Below are positions 1-9,271 of a DNA stretch of 26,059 bases, in pieces (position 1 is the stretch's first letter; the number at the start of each line of letters is the position of its first letter). Source of the stretch: Desulfuromonadaceae bacterium. GTDB taxonomy: Bacteria > Desulfobacterota > Desulfuromonadia > Desulfuromonadales > SZUA-401. The DNA is taken from NCBI GenBank assembly GCA_003246035.1, contig QKBP01000112.1, forward strand, positions 1-26,059. Direction: 5' to 3'. Under the pieces are notes generated by a model. It was given only the letters and a program-made list of their open reading frames with translations, searched no databases and was not told the origin of the DNA. The position numbers and the translations under genes were made by a program.

Positions 1-2132
1 TCTACCCGGTCGGCACCGTGGCCATGATCATGCGCATGCTCAAGCTGCCGGACGGGCGGCTGAAGGTCTTGGTCCAGGGGATGAGCAAGGCGCGCATCGT
101 AGCCCAGGTCGAACAGCGCGACTATTTCCGGGTCCAGGTCGAACAGCTGCTCGAGAGCGATCCGCCCGAGATGTCCCTCGAAGTCGAGGCGCTGATGCGC
201 ACGGTTCGTGACCAGATAGCCCAGCTCTACAGCCTCGGCCGGAGCCTCCCCCCCGAAGTGATGATGGCGGTCGAAAACATGGAGGCGCCGGGAGCGCTCG
301 CCGACCTCGTGGCCAGCCACCTTGGTCTCAAGGGGGGCGGAAGCCAGGCTCTCCTGGAAATCCTCGATCCCTTGGAGCGGCTACGCCAGGTCAAGGACCT
401 GCTCGCCAAGGAGCTCGAACTGCAGGCGGTTCAGAACCGGATTCAGAACCAGGCCAAGGAGGAGATGGGGAAATCCCAGCGGGAATACTACCTGCGCGAG
501 CAGTTGAGAGCGATTCAGAGTGAGCTGGGGGACAGCGACAGCAAGGCCGAAGATCTCGCGGAACTGCGACGACGGATCGAGAAGGCCGGCCTCCCGAGGG
601 AGGCCCGGGAAGAGTTCGACAAGCAGCTGCGACGTCTCGAGTCGATGCATTCCGAGGCGGGCGAATACGCCCTGCTTCGGACGTACCTCGACTGGCTGGT
701 CGAGCTCCCCTGGGGTCGCAGTACGCGGGATAGCTTCGATTTACAGCGTGCCAGGGAGATCCTCGACGAAGATCATTTCAACCTTGAGAAGGTCAAGGAA
801 CGGATTCTCGAGTTTCTGGCCGTGCGCAAGCTGAAGAAGAGCACCAAAGGACCGATCCTCTGTTTCGTCGGGCCTCCAGGGGTCGGCAAGACCAGTCTCG
901 GCAAGTCGATTGCACGGGCCATGGGACGCAAATTCGTGCGGATCTCGCTGGGGGGCGTGCGGGACGAGGCGGAGATCCGGGGGCATCGCCGCACCTACGT
1001 CGGAGCGCTCCCCGGGCGAATTATCCAGGGGATCAAGCAGGCCGGGACCCGTAACCCGGTCTTCATGCTCGATGAAATCGACAAGCTGGGCGCGGATTTC
1101 CGCGGCGACCCTTCTTCGGCACTGCTGGAGGTGCTCGACCCGGAACAGAACCATGCCTTCTCCGACCACTACATCAACCTCCCTTTCGACTTGTCGCATG
1201 TGATGTTTATTGCCACCGCGAACCTTCTCGACCCAATCCCCTCCGCGTTGCGCGACCGCATGGAGGTGTTGCCGTTGTCAGGCTATTCGGCCGAGGAGAA
1301 GCTGGCGATCGCCGAGCGCTACCTGGTCCCTCGCCAAATCCAGGAAAACGGCTTGCGCGCCGAAGAGCTGAGCCTGTCGCGCAATGCCCTGATGCGGGTG
1401 GTCAGCGAATACACCGCGGAGGCTGGGCTACGCAATTTCGAGCGGGAGCTTGGCAGTCTCTGCCGTAAGGTGGCGCGACGCTTCGCCGAAGGCAAACGTG
1501 CCCGGGTACAGATCAATGCCGGTCAAATTCCGCGCTATCTTGGCCCTCCGCGCTATCTTCCCGAGGAAGAGCGCCGTGATCCAGAAATCGGCGTCGCGAC
1601 GGGGCTGGCCTGGACTGCCGTTGGAGGCGAACTGCTCAATCTTGAGGTCAGCACCATGAAGGGAAAAGGTGGGCTCACCCTCACCGGTTCCCTCGGCGAA
1701 GTGATGAAGGAGAGCGCCCAAGCGGCGCTCTCCTATGCCCGCTCGCATGCCGACGAATTGGATATCGACGAGCAGGGGTACTTGGAGCGCGAGATTCATG
1801 TTCACGTCCCGGCAGGCGCGATCCCCAAGGATGGTCCGAGTGCCGGAGTGACGATGGCCACGGCCCTCATCTCGGCGCTCTCCGGGCGCCCGGTACGGAG
1901 CGATGTGGCGATGACGGGGGAGATCACTCTGCGCGGCAAGGTGCTCCCGGTCGGAGGGGTCAAGGAAAAGATCCTCGCCGCGGTGCGTGCGCATATTCCC
2001 GTGGTGCTGCTGCCGGCAAGAAATGCCCGGGATCTTGAGGAAATTCCTCCACACCTGCGCCGCAAGGTCCGTCTGGTTCTGGTCGACAGCATGCGACAGG
2101 TTCTCGAACACGCGCTGGTTAAGTCCCCATGA
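1..2132 (+). CDS. lon: ATP-dependent protease Lon (5' end outside window)
   Basis: Lon is a cytoplasmic AAA+ serine protease that degrades misfolded and regulatory proteins. The frame is already open at base 3 and the first visible residues ([10 protein letters not shown]) match the late part of the Lon N-terminal substrate domain, so roughly 70-90 residues, including the start, lie left of the window; the GTG at 18 and later ATGs are internal. In order come the rest of the N domain, a long coiled coil, the AAA+ module with Walker A GPPGVGKT (about 870-893) and Walker B FMLDEID (about 1062-1082), and the protease domain. The catalytic serine is in PKDGPSAG (codon 1839-1841) and the catalytic lysine in GGVKEK (codon 1962-1964), so the visible part looks active. 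Its stop overlaps the thiL start as ATGA. Confidence 0.97.
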   Translation, partial: YPVGTVAMIMRMLKLPDGRLKVLVQGMSKARIVAQVEQRDYFRVQVEQLLESDPPEMSLEVEALMRTVRDQIAQLYSLGRSLPPEVMMAVENMEAPGALADLVASHLGLKGGGSQALLEILDPLERLRQVKDLLAKELELQAVQNRIQNQAKEEMGKSQREYYLREQLRAIQSELGDSDSKAEDLAELRRRIEKAGLPREAREEFDKQLRRLESMHSEAGEYALLRTYLDWLVELPWGRSTRDSFDLQRAREILDEDHFNLEKVKERILEFLAVRKLKKSTKGPILCFVGPPGVGKTSLGKSIARAMGRKFVRISLGGVRDEAEIRGHRRTYVGALPGRIIQGIKQAGTRNPVFMLDEIDKLGADFRGDPSSALLEVLDPEQNHAFSDHYINLPFDLSHVMFIATANLLDPIPSALRDRMEVLPLSGYSAEEKLAIAERYLVPRQIQENGLRAEELSLSRNALMRVVSEYTAEAGLRNFERELGSLCRKVARRFAEGKRARVQINAGQIPRYLGPPRYLPEEERRDPEIGVATGLAWTAVGGELLNLEVSTMKGKGGLTLTGSLGEVMKESAQAALSYARSHADELDIDEQGYLEREIHVHVPAGAIPKDGPSAGVTMATALISALSGRPVRSDVAMTGEITLRGKVLPVGGVKEKILAAVRAHIPVVLLPARNARDLEEIPPHLRRKVRLVLVDSMRQVLEHALVKSP

Positions 2133-3121
2133 AGCTCGAAGAATTGGGGGAGTTCGGGCTGATCGAGCGCATCCGTTCGAAGGCCGGTTCCGAGGCGGAC
2201 GGTGTGCTGGGAATCGGCGACGACTGCGCCGCCGTGAAGACCCCTCCCGGAGAACTGCTGCTGACGTCGACCGATCTGCTGATCGAGGGGGTGCATTTCA
2301 ACCCTGCCTGGACCGACTATTACCGTTTGGGCTGCAAGGCGGTGGCGGTCAACGTCAGCGATGTCGCCGCTATGGGAGGAGCGCCGCGCGCCCTGTACTT
2401 GGCTCTGGCCGCCCCTCCCGACCAGTCGGTCGAGCAGCTCGAGGAGCTCGTCGAAGGCTTCTGTGATGAAGCCCGCCGCTACGGAGCAACCCTGCTCGGC
2501 GGGGATACCTGCCGGTCACCGGGGCCTCTGATGCTGGGGGTTACGGTGCAGGGGAGTGTCGCCCCTGCGCAGCTGATACGACGCGCCGGTGCCGCCCCGG
2601 GCGATCTGGTCTGGGTCTCTGGAACCTTGGGGGACAGTGCACTGGCGCTGCGGGAATTGCAGGCCGGCGGGACCCCCTCACCGGAGGTGGCTGACCGACA
2701 TCACCACCCTCAGGCACGGGCTGCTCTGGGGAGAGCCCTGGCGGAGCAGGGGCTGGCGAGCGCGATGATTGATGTGTCTGACGGTCTGCTGGCCGACTTG
2801 GGTCATGTGCTTCGGGCGTCAGGGGTGGGCGCGGCGCTCAGAGCGTTGTCGTTGCCGCTCTCCCCTCGCCTGCGGAGACGTCTCGCCTCATCTCCCCAGG
2901 ACCTTGCGCTAGCCCTTCAAGGCGGAGAGGATTACGAGTTACTGTTCTGCTCGTCGCGCAGCAACGAAGAGAAGATTCGCCGGCTCTCCGCGGCACTCGA
3001 GTTGCCCCTGACCGTCGTCGGTGAAATCCGGGCCGAACCGGACTTGGAGATTCTCGATCTAGATGAGGCGGGAGTGATGCTGACAGGTTACGGCTTCGAT
3101 CATTTTGCGGTTACGCGCTGA
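2129..3121 (+). CDS. thiL: thiamine-monophosphate kinase ThiL
   Basis: ThiL phosphorylates thiamine monophosphate with ATP to thiamine diphosphate, the last step of cofactor synthesis, in the cytoplasm. The 330-residue protein has the usual family length. Visible AIRS/PurM-type motifs are GIGDDCAAV (about residues 28-36), [11 protein letters not shown] (47-57), the metal- and nucleotide-binding [12 protein letters not shown] (75-86), GGDTCRS (124-130) and IDVSDGL (214-220). The start ATG overlaps the lon stop codon, suggesting translational coupling. It ends 17 bases before cheR, so the chemotaxis genes downstream may be cotranscribed with it. Confidence 0.96.
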   Translation: MKLEELGEFGLIERIRSKAGSEADGVLGIGDDCAAVKTPPGELLLTSTDLLIEGVHFNPAWTDYYRLGCKAVAVNVSDVAAMGGAPRALYLALAAPPDQSVEQLEELVEGFCDEARRYGATLLGGDTCRSPGPLMLGVTVQGSVAPAQLIRRAGAAPGDLVWVSGTLGDSALALRELQAGGTPSPEVADRHHHPQARAALGRALAEQGLASAMIDVSDGLLADLGHVLRASGVGAALRALSLPLSPRLRRRLASSPQDLALALQGGEDYELLFCSSRSNEEKIRRLSAALELPLTVVGEIRAEPDLEILDLDEAGVMLTGYGFDHFAVTR

Positions 3122-3138
3122 GAGGCGAGGATCCGGAG

Positions 3139-3978
3139 ATGGCAAGAGGTGGTTTAGGGCAATCCGCAGCGACCGGAGCGCGCCCATTTTTGGGTAGCGA
3201 GTTCCCCGAAACACAGTATCAGGCCATCCGCAAACTCTTGATCGACAGGCGCGATTTTGACCTCGGCTGGTACAAGGACCGTTGCATCAAGCGCCGCATT
3301 GCCATCCGGGTGCGTGCCTGCAAACTCGCCGATGCGGAGGAATATCTCAGGCTGCTTGAGCAGGACGAGGAGGAGCTGGACGAACTGCTGACCACCCTGT
3401 CGATTCATGTCTCGCAGTTCTTCCGCAATCCACAGACCTTCGAGCTTATCGGCTCTGTGCTTTCTGGCCTCACGGTGCAGGGGAGCTTGAAAGTCTGGAG
3501 TGTGGGATGTGCCAGCGGAGAAGAACCCTATTCGCTGGCGATCCTGCTCGCAGAGCAGGGGCTTGCGGAGGTCGAGCTGCTTGCCACCGACATCAGCGAG
3601 GCGGTACTGCAACGAGCCCGCATGGGGCGCTACGAGAGTACCCGACTGGTGAATATCCCTGCAGAAAAGCGACAGAAGTATTTCACTCAGGATGGCCGCT
3701 GGTATATAGTTAAAGATCGATTGCGGCGCCAGGTCGAATTTCGCCGGCACGACGTGCTTACGGACCCGTATCCGAAGGCCGACCTGATACTGTGCCGTAA
3801 CGTGCTGATCTACTTTTCACGCCCCGAACAGGAGCGCATTCTCGGGCAGTTCGCAGTAGTCCTCCCCCCCGGGGGAGTCTTGGTGCTGGGCAAGGCGGAA
3901 ACCATGCTCGGCCCGGTCCGCGAACACTTCAGGGCGATTGATCATGCAGAGAGGGTATTTGCCCGCCGCCAGGCGTGA
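3139..3978 (+). CDS. cheR: chemotaxis protein methyltransferase CheR
   Basis: CheR uses S-adenosylmethionine to methylate glutamates on chemoreceptors, which is the adaptation step. The 279-residue protein has the N-terminal helical domain with a basic stretch ([12 protein letters not shown], about residues 50-61), then [12 protein letters not shown] and the SAM-binding motif [13 protein letters not shown] (about residues 122-134); [11 protein letters not shown] near residue 220 is the family motif IV region. The upstream gaggcgagg/cggag stretch gives a modest ribosome site for the ATG at 3139. First gene of the che cluster. No CheB methylesterase gene accompanies it in this window, so methyl removal must be supplied from elsewhere or replaced by CheD/CheC control. 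Confidence 0.95.
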   Translation: MARGGLGQSAATGARPFLGSEFPETQYQAIRKLLIDRRDFDLGWYKDRCIKRRIAIRVRACKLADAEEYLRLLEQDEEELDELLTTLSIHVSQFFRNPQTFELIGSVLSGLTVQGSLKVWSVGCASGEEPYSLAILLAEQGLAEVELLATDISEAVLQRARMGRYESTRLVNIPAEKRQKYFTQDGRWYIVKDRLRRQVEFRRHDVLTDPYPKADLILCRNVLIYFSRPEQERILGQFAVVLPPGGVLVLGKAETMLGPVREHFRAIDHAERVFARRQA

Positions 3979-4010
3979 TGGAATGTTACTACCGGCAACA
4001 TCCGGGTAAT

Positions 4011-4016
4011 AAGGAG
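4011..4016 (+). promoter_or_regulatory. ribosome binding site deciding the mcp start
   Basis: AAGGAG lies six bases before the ATG at 4023. It selects that ATG over the GTG at 3975, which overlaps the cheR stop and would add 16 residues unlike a receptor N terminus. Confidence 0.8.
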
Positions 4017-4022
4017 CGGAAG

Positions 4023-5300
4023 ATGCGCGTAGAGATCTCGTACAAGTTCATTCTTGGCTTTATCGTCGTCGTGGCGACCATTCTGGCTGTCAACGTCTTG
4101 TTCCCCTTCTTGGGGTTGCCGGCTGAATTTGAGCTCCTCTTCAGTATCACCGTGGCGCTCGTGGTCGGAGTCATTCTCGGCTGGCTTTTCTCCAAGGCGT
4201 TCACGCGCAACATCGGGATTCTGCGCGAAGGGGCTGAGCGCTTCAGCGAGGGAGACCTGACTACCCAGGTCGCCTGGCCCGAGCGCAGGTTCCCCGATGA
4301 GACCGAAGATCTGGCCGAGAGCCTCAATCGGCTCGCCGACAATCTGCGTACCCTGGTCGGTCAGATCCGCCGCTCTTCGATGCGGGTCTCCGAGTCGGCG
4401 CAGGGTCTGTCCGCCTCGTCCCAGGAGATCAGCGCCTCGTCGCACCAAGTATCAAATACCATTGAGCAGGTCAGCCGAGGAGCCGAGAAGCAGGCGGAGA
4501 TGGTCGAGAAGGGGAGTCGCATCGGCAAGGAGCTGGTGGTATCGGTCGATCTGATCGCCAGTGCCGCCCAGAAGATGAAGGAAGCCGCTGTGACCACCGT
4601 CAGCACCGCCGAACAGGGGAGCGATATGGCTCGTTCGGCGATGGACAAGATGAAGCAGGTATTGGGTGACGTCGAGCGCAGCAGCGCCCAGATCATGGCG
4701 TTCGGGGAAAATGTCCAGAAGATCGGCCAGATCGTCGACGTGATCACCGGGATCTCCCAGAAAACCAACTTGCTGGCGCTTAATGCCACCATCGAGGCGG
4801 CCCGGGCCGGTGAATACGGGCGAGGCTTCTCGGTGGTTGCCGAGGAGGTGCGCAAGCTCGCTGAATCGACGGCTGAGTCCGCGGGCGAGATCACCAAGCT
4901 GATCGAGACCATCCGCGAGGAGAGCCAGAAAGTCCAGTCCTCCATGCGCGAAAACGTTCAGATGATGCATTCCGGACACGAGGCCCTCGATACCACCAGC
5001 GGAGCGTTCAACGAGATTACCGAACACGCCCTCAATACCCGCAGCAAAGCGCAGACCATCGCCGAACTTTCCGATCAGCAGTCGAGCGGAGCACGCGAAA
5101 TAGAGCAGGCCATGGACGAGATCGCCAAAGTGACCGACGACAATGCCGCTGCAACCGAGCAGGTCTCGGCCGCGACCCAGGAGCAGTCAGCGTCGATGGA
5201 GGAAATGGCCCGTTCGGCCCAGGAGCTGTCGACGCTTGCGGAAGAGCTCATGACGATGGTCAGCCGTTTCGATCTGGGATTTGAAGAGGTTGACGGCTGA
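4023..5300 (+). CDS. methyl-accepting chemotaxis protein without a periplasmic sensor domain
   Basis: This inner-membrane receptor (425 residues from the ATG at 4023) should control the CheA encoded three genes downstream. Two hydrophobic segments at about residues 9-29 and 38-57 are separated by only some eight residues, so there is no room for a Cache or four-helix sensor domain. A HAMP domain follows (about 58-112, including the GDLTTQV end), then a long coiled-coil signalling domain with the conserved hairpin tip [19 protein letters not shown] near residues 250-270. The C terminus ([11 protein letters not shown]) has no CheR/CheB docking pentapeptide. Its stop overlaps the cheW start (TGATG). 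The stimulus is unknown; membrane state, an interacting membrane partner or a cytoplasmic signal through HAMP are possibilities, all inferred. Confidence 0.93.
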   Translation: MRVEISYKFILGFIVVVATILAVNVLFPFLGLPAEFELLFSITVALVVGVILGWLFSKAFTRNIGILREGAERFSEGDLTTQVAWPERRFPDETEDLAESLNRLADNLRTLVGQIRRSSMRVSESAQGLSASSQEISASSHQVSNTIEQVSRGAEKQAEMVEKGSRIGKELVVSVDLIASAAQKMKEAAVTTVSTAEQGSDMARSAMDKMKQVLGDVERSSAQIMAFGENVQKIGQIVDVITGISQKTNLLALNATIEAARAGEYGRGFSVVAEEVRKLAESTAESAGEITKLIETIREESQKVQSSMRENVQMMHSGHEALDTTSGAFNEITEHALNTRSKAQTIAELSDQQSSGAREIEQAMDEIAKVTDDNAAATEQVSAATQEQSASMEEMARSAQELSTLAEELMTMVSRFDLGFEEVDG

Positions 5301-5746
5301 TGAGCCAGTTGCTGGTTTTTTTCCTCGGCGAGGAGCGCTACGGCCTCGAGGTCGAGAAAATCCAGGAAGTGGTGGAAGCCGAGGAGCTTTTTTATGTCCC
5401 CCGCGCTCCGGCCAACATTCTCGGAGCGATCAACTTCCACAGTCAGGTGGTCCCGGTCTTCGATCTCGGAGGTTTCCTGGGGTTGGCGGAGGAAGAACGC
5501 GACCACCGGGTGGTGGTTCTCACCTATCGGGACCTGAAAATGGCGCTTGCAGTGACCCGGGTTGCCGGTTTCCTGCCGCTCAGCATGGAGGCCTTGCTCC
5601 CCGAAAGCGAGGAGCGGCGCGCGACGACGTATATCCGCGCGGTTCAGAATGAGCAGGGAGAGGTGGTCAATCTGCTTGATCTCGAGCGTCTGGTAATGGC
5701 AATCGAAGAGACTTTTGCTGATAGAGGAGGAGAACGTGGGGCTTAA
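5300..5746 (+). CDS. cheW: chemotaxis coupling protein CheW
   Basis: CheW is the small cytoplasmic adaptor that links receptor tips to the CheA kinase. The 148-residue product is a single CheW (SH3-like) domain: it opens with LLVFFLGEERYGLEVEKIQEV, followed by the conserved APANILGAINFHSQVVPVFDL segment (about residues 36-56), in which the usual RG of NRG motifs is not strict, and a C-terminal NLLDLERLV. The ATG overlaps the mcp stop, and the gene's last bases overlap the start of cheY, so all three are likely translated in a coupled manner. Confidence 0.93.
   Translation: MSQLLVFFLGEERYGLEVEKIQEVVEAEELFYVPRAPANILGAINFHSQVVPVFDLGGFLGLAEEERDHRVVVLTYRDLKMALAVTRVAGFLPLSMEALLPESEERRATTYIRAVQNEQGEVVNLLDLERLVMAIEETFADRGGERGA
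5724..5731 (+). promoter_or_regulatory. ribosome binding site deciding the cheY start
   Basis: GAGGAGGA lies inside the end of cheW, four bases before the GTG at 5736. The TTG at 5715 in the same frame would place this site within the coding sequence, so GTG 5736 is preferred. Confidence 0.75.
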
Positions 5747-6101
5747 GGTACTTATTGCAGATGACGCCCTGTTTATGCGCAATCTGCTCAAGGATATCCT
5801 GACCAAGGTCGGCTACACCGTGGTCGCCGAGGCGACCAACGGTGAAGAGGCGGTGACCCTTTACCGCAAACACCAGCCCGACCTGGTGACGATGGACATC
5901 GTCATGCCGCTAAAGAGCGGGATTGAGGCGCTTGAGGAGATCATCAAGGAAGACCCCTATGCACGCATCGTAATGTGCAGCGCGCTCGGCCAGGAGTCCT
6001 TGGTTCTGGAGGCGGTTCAGGCAGGGGCTAAAGATTTTATCGTCAAGCCGTTCAAGGAAGAACGGGTGCTGGAAGTCGTCAAGCGGATCTGTGGACAATA
6101 A
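5736..6101 (+). CDS. cheY: chemotaxis response regulator CheY
   Basis: A stand-alone receiver domain of 121 residues that takes phosphate from CheA and carries the output signal. All canonical residues are present: the acidic pair D9/D10, phosphoacceptor D54 (in TMDIVMP), S82 in the position usually Ser/Thr (MCSALGQ) and K104 (IVKPF). There is no effector domain. It starts with GTG inside the cheW reading frame. The flagellar motor, a pilus motor or another output could be its target; no motor genes lie in the window. CheC, encoded two genes on, is the expected phosphatase. Confidence 0.93.
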   Translation: MGLKVLIADDALFMRNLLKDILTKVGYTVVAEATNGEEAVTLYRKHQPDLVTMDIVMPLKSGIEALEEIIKEDPYARIVMCSALGQESLVLEAVQAGAKDFIVKPFKEERVLEVVKRICGQ

Positions 6102-6130
6102 TGCTTGGCTTCACCCCTAGGGGTTAGACC

Positions 6131-8146
6131 ATGGACATGTCCAAATACAAGGGGATGTTTCTCAGCGAGGCGGGTGAGCACCTGGCCAGCATGGCAAAGC
6201 TGGTGATCTCTCTCGAGAAAGACCCCTCGGATCGTTCGGTAATCGACACCATGTTCCGCAATGCCCATTCGGTCAAGGGGATGGCGGCTTCCATGGGGTA
6301 TGAGAACACCGCCCGCCTGGCCCATCACCTCGAAGATATCCTCGACGGGTTTCGCAAGACCGGCACGGCCGACGCCAGCGAGGTCGATACCCTGTTGGAC
6401 GGGATCGACTTGCTGGAAGGGCTGATGGAGGATATCGAGAAGGATCAGCCAGAGCGAGATATCGATGCGTTTCTCTCTGCCTTGCCGGCAACATCCGAAC
6501 CCAGATCGCCAGCGACCCCAGGGGTGATCTTCCCGGAAGATCTCGGCGTAGAAGTCAGTGAAAGGGTCAGCTCACCCGATGACGGAGGGATCGATTTTGA
6601 CTTCGGCCCCGAAGAGCAAGACGGCGACCGCAATTCCGGATCGTTACCGGCGGTCCCCGAGGCCCGGCCTCTGCCGACTCCTGCTTCAGGAGTGATGGCG
6701 GTTCAGATCGATCTTGCACCCGATGCGGCGGCTCCTGCGGCTAGAGCAATGCTGCTGTTCCGTGAGCTCGAACAGCTCGGCGAGGTCCTCTACAGGGTGC
6801 CGACCTCCGATGAACTGGCGACCGGGACGCCGGTTCGCCATCTCCATGCCCACCTGCGTACCTCGCGCGTACCACAGGAGCTGCAGCAGATGCTTGAGGG
6901 TCAGCCCGATGTGGCGCGCGTGACCCTATCCGCCCCGGAATCGAAGAAATCGGAAAACGAGCCTTCCAGCAAAGGTCGAGGTGAAGAGAGCGTTCGAACC
7001 ATCCGAGTTCGTACCGATCTGCTTGATCGATTCATCAACCTGACGGGTGAGTTGCTGACCAACCGCTATATGTTGCAGACCGCCACCAAGGAAGAGCGCT
7101 GGAAGGACGTCCGCGACGGCATCGGCCAGCTGGCCCGTCTGATCACCGACCTACATCACCATGTCCTGCAGGTGCGCATGCTGCCGATCGAAAGCATCAC
7201 CGGCCGGCTGCCGCGCCTGATCCGCGAACTGGCCAAGAAAACCGGCAAGGCAGTCACCCTTCGTCTCGAGGGGGAGGATATCGAACTGGATCGCGCGATT
7301 CTCGATGAACTGGCTGATCCTCTGGTGCACATGGTGCGCAACGCCGTCGACCACGGTATCGACCAGAAGGGCGTGGTGACGGTGCGGGCATGGCGTGAAA
7401 AAGACATGGTGCTGCTCAGTGTCGCCGATGACGGCTGGGGGATGGACCCTGAAAAAATCCGCAACAAGGCGGTCGAAAAAGGTTTGATCACAGCGACTCA
7501 GGCGCGCAGCATGCGCGACCGCGACGCCCTGCAGCTGGTCTGTGTCCCGGGGTTTTCCACCGCTGCGCAGATTACCGAGACCTCAGGGCGAGGTGTCGGT
7601 ATGGACGTGGTCAAAAATGCCGTCGAGACCCTCGGCGGAATTTTGCAGATCGAGTCCGAACGTGGGATGGGGACGCGGATTCTCATGAAGCTCCCCCTGT
7701 CGGTGGCGATCATCCAGATCCTGCTCGTCGAGGTCAGCGGGAGACTTCTCGGCATTCCGATTACCCGTGTTGGGCACAGCCTGGATGTCGACCGCAAGGA
7801 GATCAAGGCTTCCGGCAAGCAGATGGTGATCCAGTTCGACGATGACCTGATCCCGCTGGTTTCGTTGGCCAAACTGCTGGAACTCAAAGCACCGCCGCGC
7901 ATCGGTTCGATACCGGTGGTCATTACTGAATATCGGGGCCGCAAGCTCGGCTTGGTGGTGGATCGTCTGGTCGGGCAGCGCGAAGCGTTCGTCAAGGCCC
8001 TGGCGCCTCCCTTGGATCAGTTGAGCGGGGTGAGCGGCGCGACCTTCCTCGGGGAGGGGAACATCGTCTTTATCATCGATCCGCAGGGACTGATCGAGGG
8101 GAAGACCACGCCGCTGCTGGCCCGTAGTGCCGGGGAGACGGTATGA
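6131..8146 (+). CDS. cheA: chemotaxis histidine kinase CheA
   Basis: CheA autophosphorylates on a histidine and passes phosphate to CheY. The 671-residue protein has an N-terminal HPt domain with H46 in NAHSVKGMA, an acidic and proline-rich linker, a P2-like CheY-binding domain (about 199-265), the dimerisation helices from about 286 (IRVRTDLLDRFINLTGELL), the kinase domain with the N box LVHMVRNAVDHGI near 397-409, G1 box DDGWGMD near 432 and G2 box GRGVGMD near 486, and a C-terminal CheW-like domain from about 520. The likely ribosome site is the AGGGGT at 6119-6124. Its stop overlaps the cheC start (ATGA). Confidence 0.96.
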   Translation: MDMSKYKGMFLSEAGEHLASMAKLVISLEKDPSDRSVIDTMFRNAHSVKGMAASMGYENTARLAHHLEDILDGFRKTGTADASEVDTLLDGIDLLEGLMEDIEKDQPERDIDAFLSALPATSEPRSPATPGVIFPEDLGVEVSERVSSPDDGGIDFDFGPEEQDGDRNSGSLPAVPEARPLPTPASGVMAVQIDLAPDAAAPAARAMLLFRELEQLGEVLYRVPTSDELATGTPVRHLHAHLRTSRVPQELQQMLEGQPDVARVTLSAPESKKSENEPSSKGRGEESVRTIRVRTDLLDRFINLTGELLTNRYMLQTATKEERWKDVRDGIGQLARLITDLHHHVLQVRMLPIESITGRLPRLIRELAKKTGKAVTLRLEGEDIELDRAILDELADPLVHMVRNAVDHGIDQKGVVTVRAWREKDMVLLSVADDGWGMDPEKIRNKAVEKGLITATQARSMRDRDALQLVCVPGFSTAAQITETSGRGVGMDVVKNAVETLGGILQIESERGMGTRILMKLPLSVAIIQILLVEVSGRLLGIPITRVGHSLDVDRKEIKASGKQMVIQFDDDLIPLVSLAKLLELKAPPRIGSIPVVITEYRGRKLGLVVDRLVGQREAFVKALAPPLDQLSGVSGATFLGEGNIVFIIDPQGLIEGKTTPLLARSAGETV

Positions 8147-8760
8147 CCGAGCTGCGTTTTTCAGAAGCCCAGCTCGATGCCCTCAGGGAGATGAGCAATA
8201 TCGGCATGGGGCACGCGGCGACGGCCCTGTCGCAGATGCTCGGTGAAACCCTGCTGATCCGGGTGCCGCGTGTCACCATTACCGATGTGGCCAAAGTCCC
8301 CGAGATGCTCGGAGGGGCTGAGCAGCTGGTAGCAGGTGTCGTCCTGCAGGTGCTTGGCGATGCCCGCGGCCTGGTGATGATGGTCTTCCCCGAGCAGAGC
8401 GCGCTGGAGCTGCTATCGCGGGTGGTCTCGCGGACTCCGTCGCAAAGGGTCCTCGACGAAGTCGAGGAATCGACGCTCAAGGAGATCGGCAATATTCTCG
8501 CTTCGGCCTATCTAAGTGCGCTCGGGAGCCTGCTCAACAAGACCCTGATCCCTTCCGTCCCCCAGTTCGCTTACGACATGGCAGGTGCGGTCGTGGATGC
8601 CGTCCTGATCGATCTTATTCAGCAGGGAGACCAGGCGGTGATGGTCGAAGCCGAGCTGTGCCGTGGCAATGAAAAGTCGGAAGGCCTCAACGGCCATTTC
8701 TTCCTGATCCCCGATCGTGGTTCCCTGCAGGTTCTGTTCGAGGCGATCGGAGTGGCCTAG
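8143..8760 (+). CDS. cheC: CheY-P phosphatase CheC, both active sites intact
   Basis: CheC dephosphorylates CheY-P and binds CheD, giving feedback from CheY-P to receptor adaptation. The 205-residue protein has the duplicated CheC fold. The family active-site pattern (Asp/Ser-x3-Glu-x2-Asn-x22-Pro) occurs twice: D12/E16/N19/P42 and S110/E114/N117/P140. Having both sites complete fits the CheC class rather than single-site proteins such as CheX. It starts inside the cheA stop and ends exactly where the cheD GTG begins, so CheC and CheD are probably made together as a complex. Confidence 0.92.
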   Translation: MTELRFSEAQLDALREMSNIGMGHAATALSQMLGETLLIRVPRVTITDVAKVPEMLGGAEQLVAGVVLQVLGDARGLVMMVFPEQSALELLSRVVSRTPSQRVLDEVEESTLKEIGNILASAYLSALGSLLNKTLIPSVPQFAYDMAGAVVDAVLIDLIQQGDQAVMVEAELCRGNEKSEGLNGHFFLIPDRGSLQVLFEAIGVA

Positions 8761-9246
8761 GTGAACAATAAGTACAGGGTCGGCATCGCGGAATATCGCT
8801 TGGCCAGCGCGCCGGCGATTCTGGCCGCCCACGGGCTCGGTTCCTGCGTGGCCGTGACCTTGTACGACCCGGTTCGCAAGGTGGGAGGGCTGGCGCATGC
8901 TCTGCTGCCGGCACCCGTACCGGAAGTTTCCGTCGCTCAGCCCGCGACCTATGTCGTGACGGCTGTGCTCGAAATGGTTGAGGGACTTGAAGGACAGGGC
9001 TCGTCGCGAGCTGATCTGGTTGCCAAGCTGGTTGGCGGGAGCCGCATGTTCGACAACTATAACGAGCGGATCGAATCGGTCGGTGAGCGCAATCTGGAAA
9101 AAGCTCTCGAGGTGCTGGCAGGTCTGGGGATCCCGGTACGTGCTCAGGAAACAGGGGGAAACCATGGCCGCAGCCTCGAGTTCGATCTGAACAACGGGGT
9201 AGTGAAAGTGAGCAAGGTCCGTGCCCCTGAGCCGACCTTACTGTAA
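8761..9246 (+). CDS. cheD: chemoreceptor glutamine deamidase CheD
   Basis: CheD deamidates glutamines in receptors to create methylation sites and is sequestered by CheC. The 161-residue protein starts with GTG directly after the cheC stop; GGAG within the cheC end can serve as ribosome site. The catalytic cysteine C29 (HGLGSCV) and histidine H46 (GGLAHALLP) are present. The position that is a conserved threonine in characterised CheDs (T21 in the Thermotoga protein, as I recall it) is alanine here (A23). The family segments VAKLVGGSRMF (about 87-97) and GNHGRS near 135 are intact. With cheR present but cheB absent, CheD and CheC may carry much of the adaptation in this pathway. Confidence 0.93.
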   Translation: MNNKYRVGIAEYRLASAPAILAAHGLGSCVAVTLYDPVRKVGGLAHALLPAPVPEVSVAQPATYVVTAVLEMVEGLEGQGSSRADLVAKLVGGSRMFDNYNERIESVGERNLEKALEVLAGLGIPVRAQETGGNHGRSLEFDLNNGVVKVSKVRAPEPTLL

Positions 9247-9271
9247 CTGGAGCAAGGTGAGGAGACGAAGG

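Noticed and set aside
6113..6124. Perfect 12-base palindrome ACCCCTAGGGGT before cheA
   Set aside because: It has no loop to fold as a hairpin and mainly supplies the AGGGG ribosome site; a single copy gives no support for an operator.
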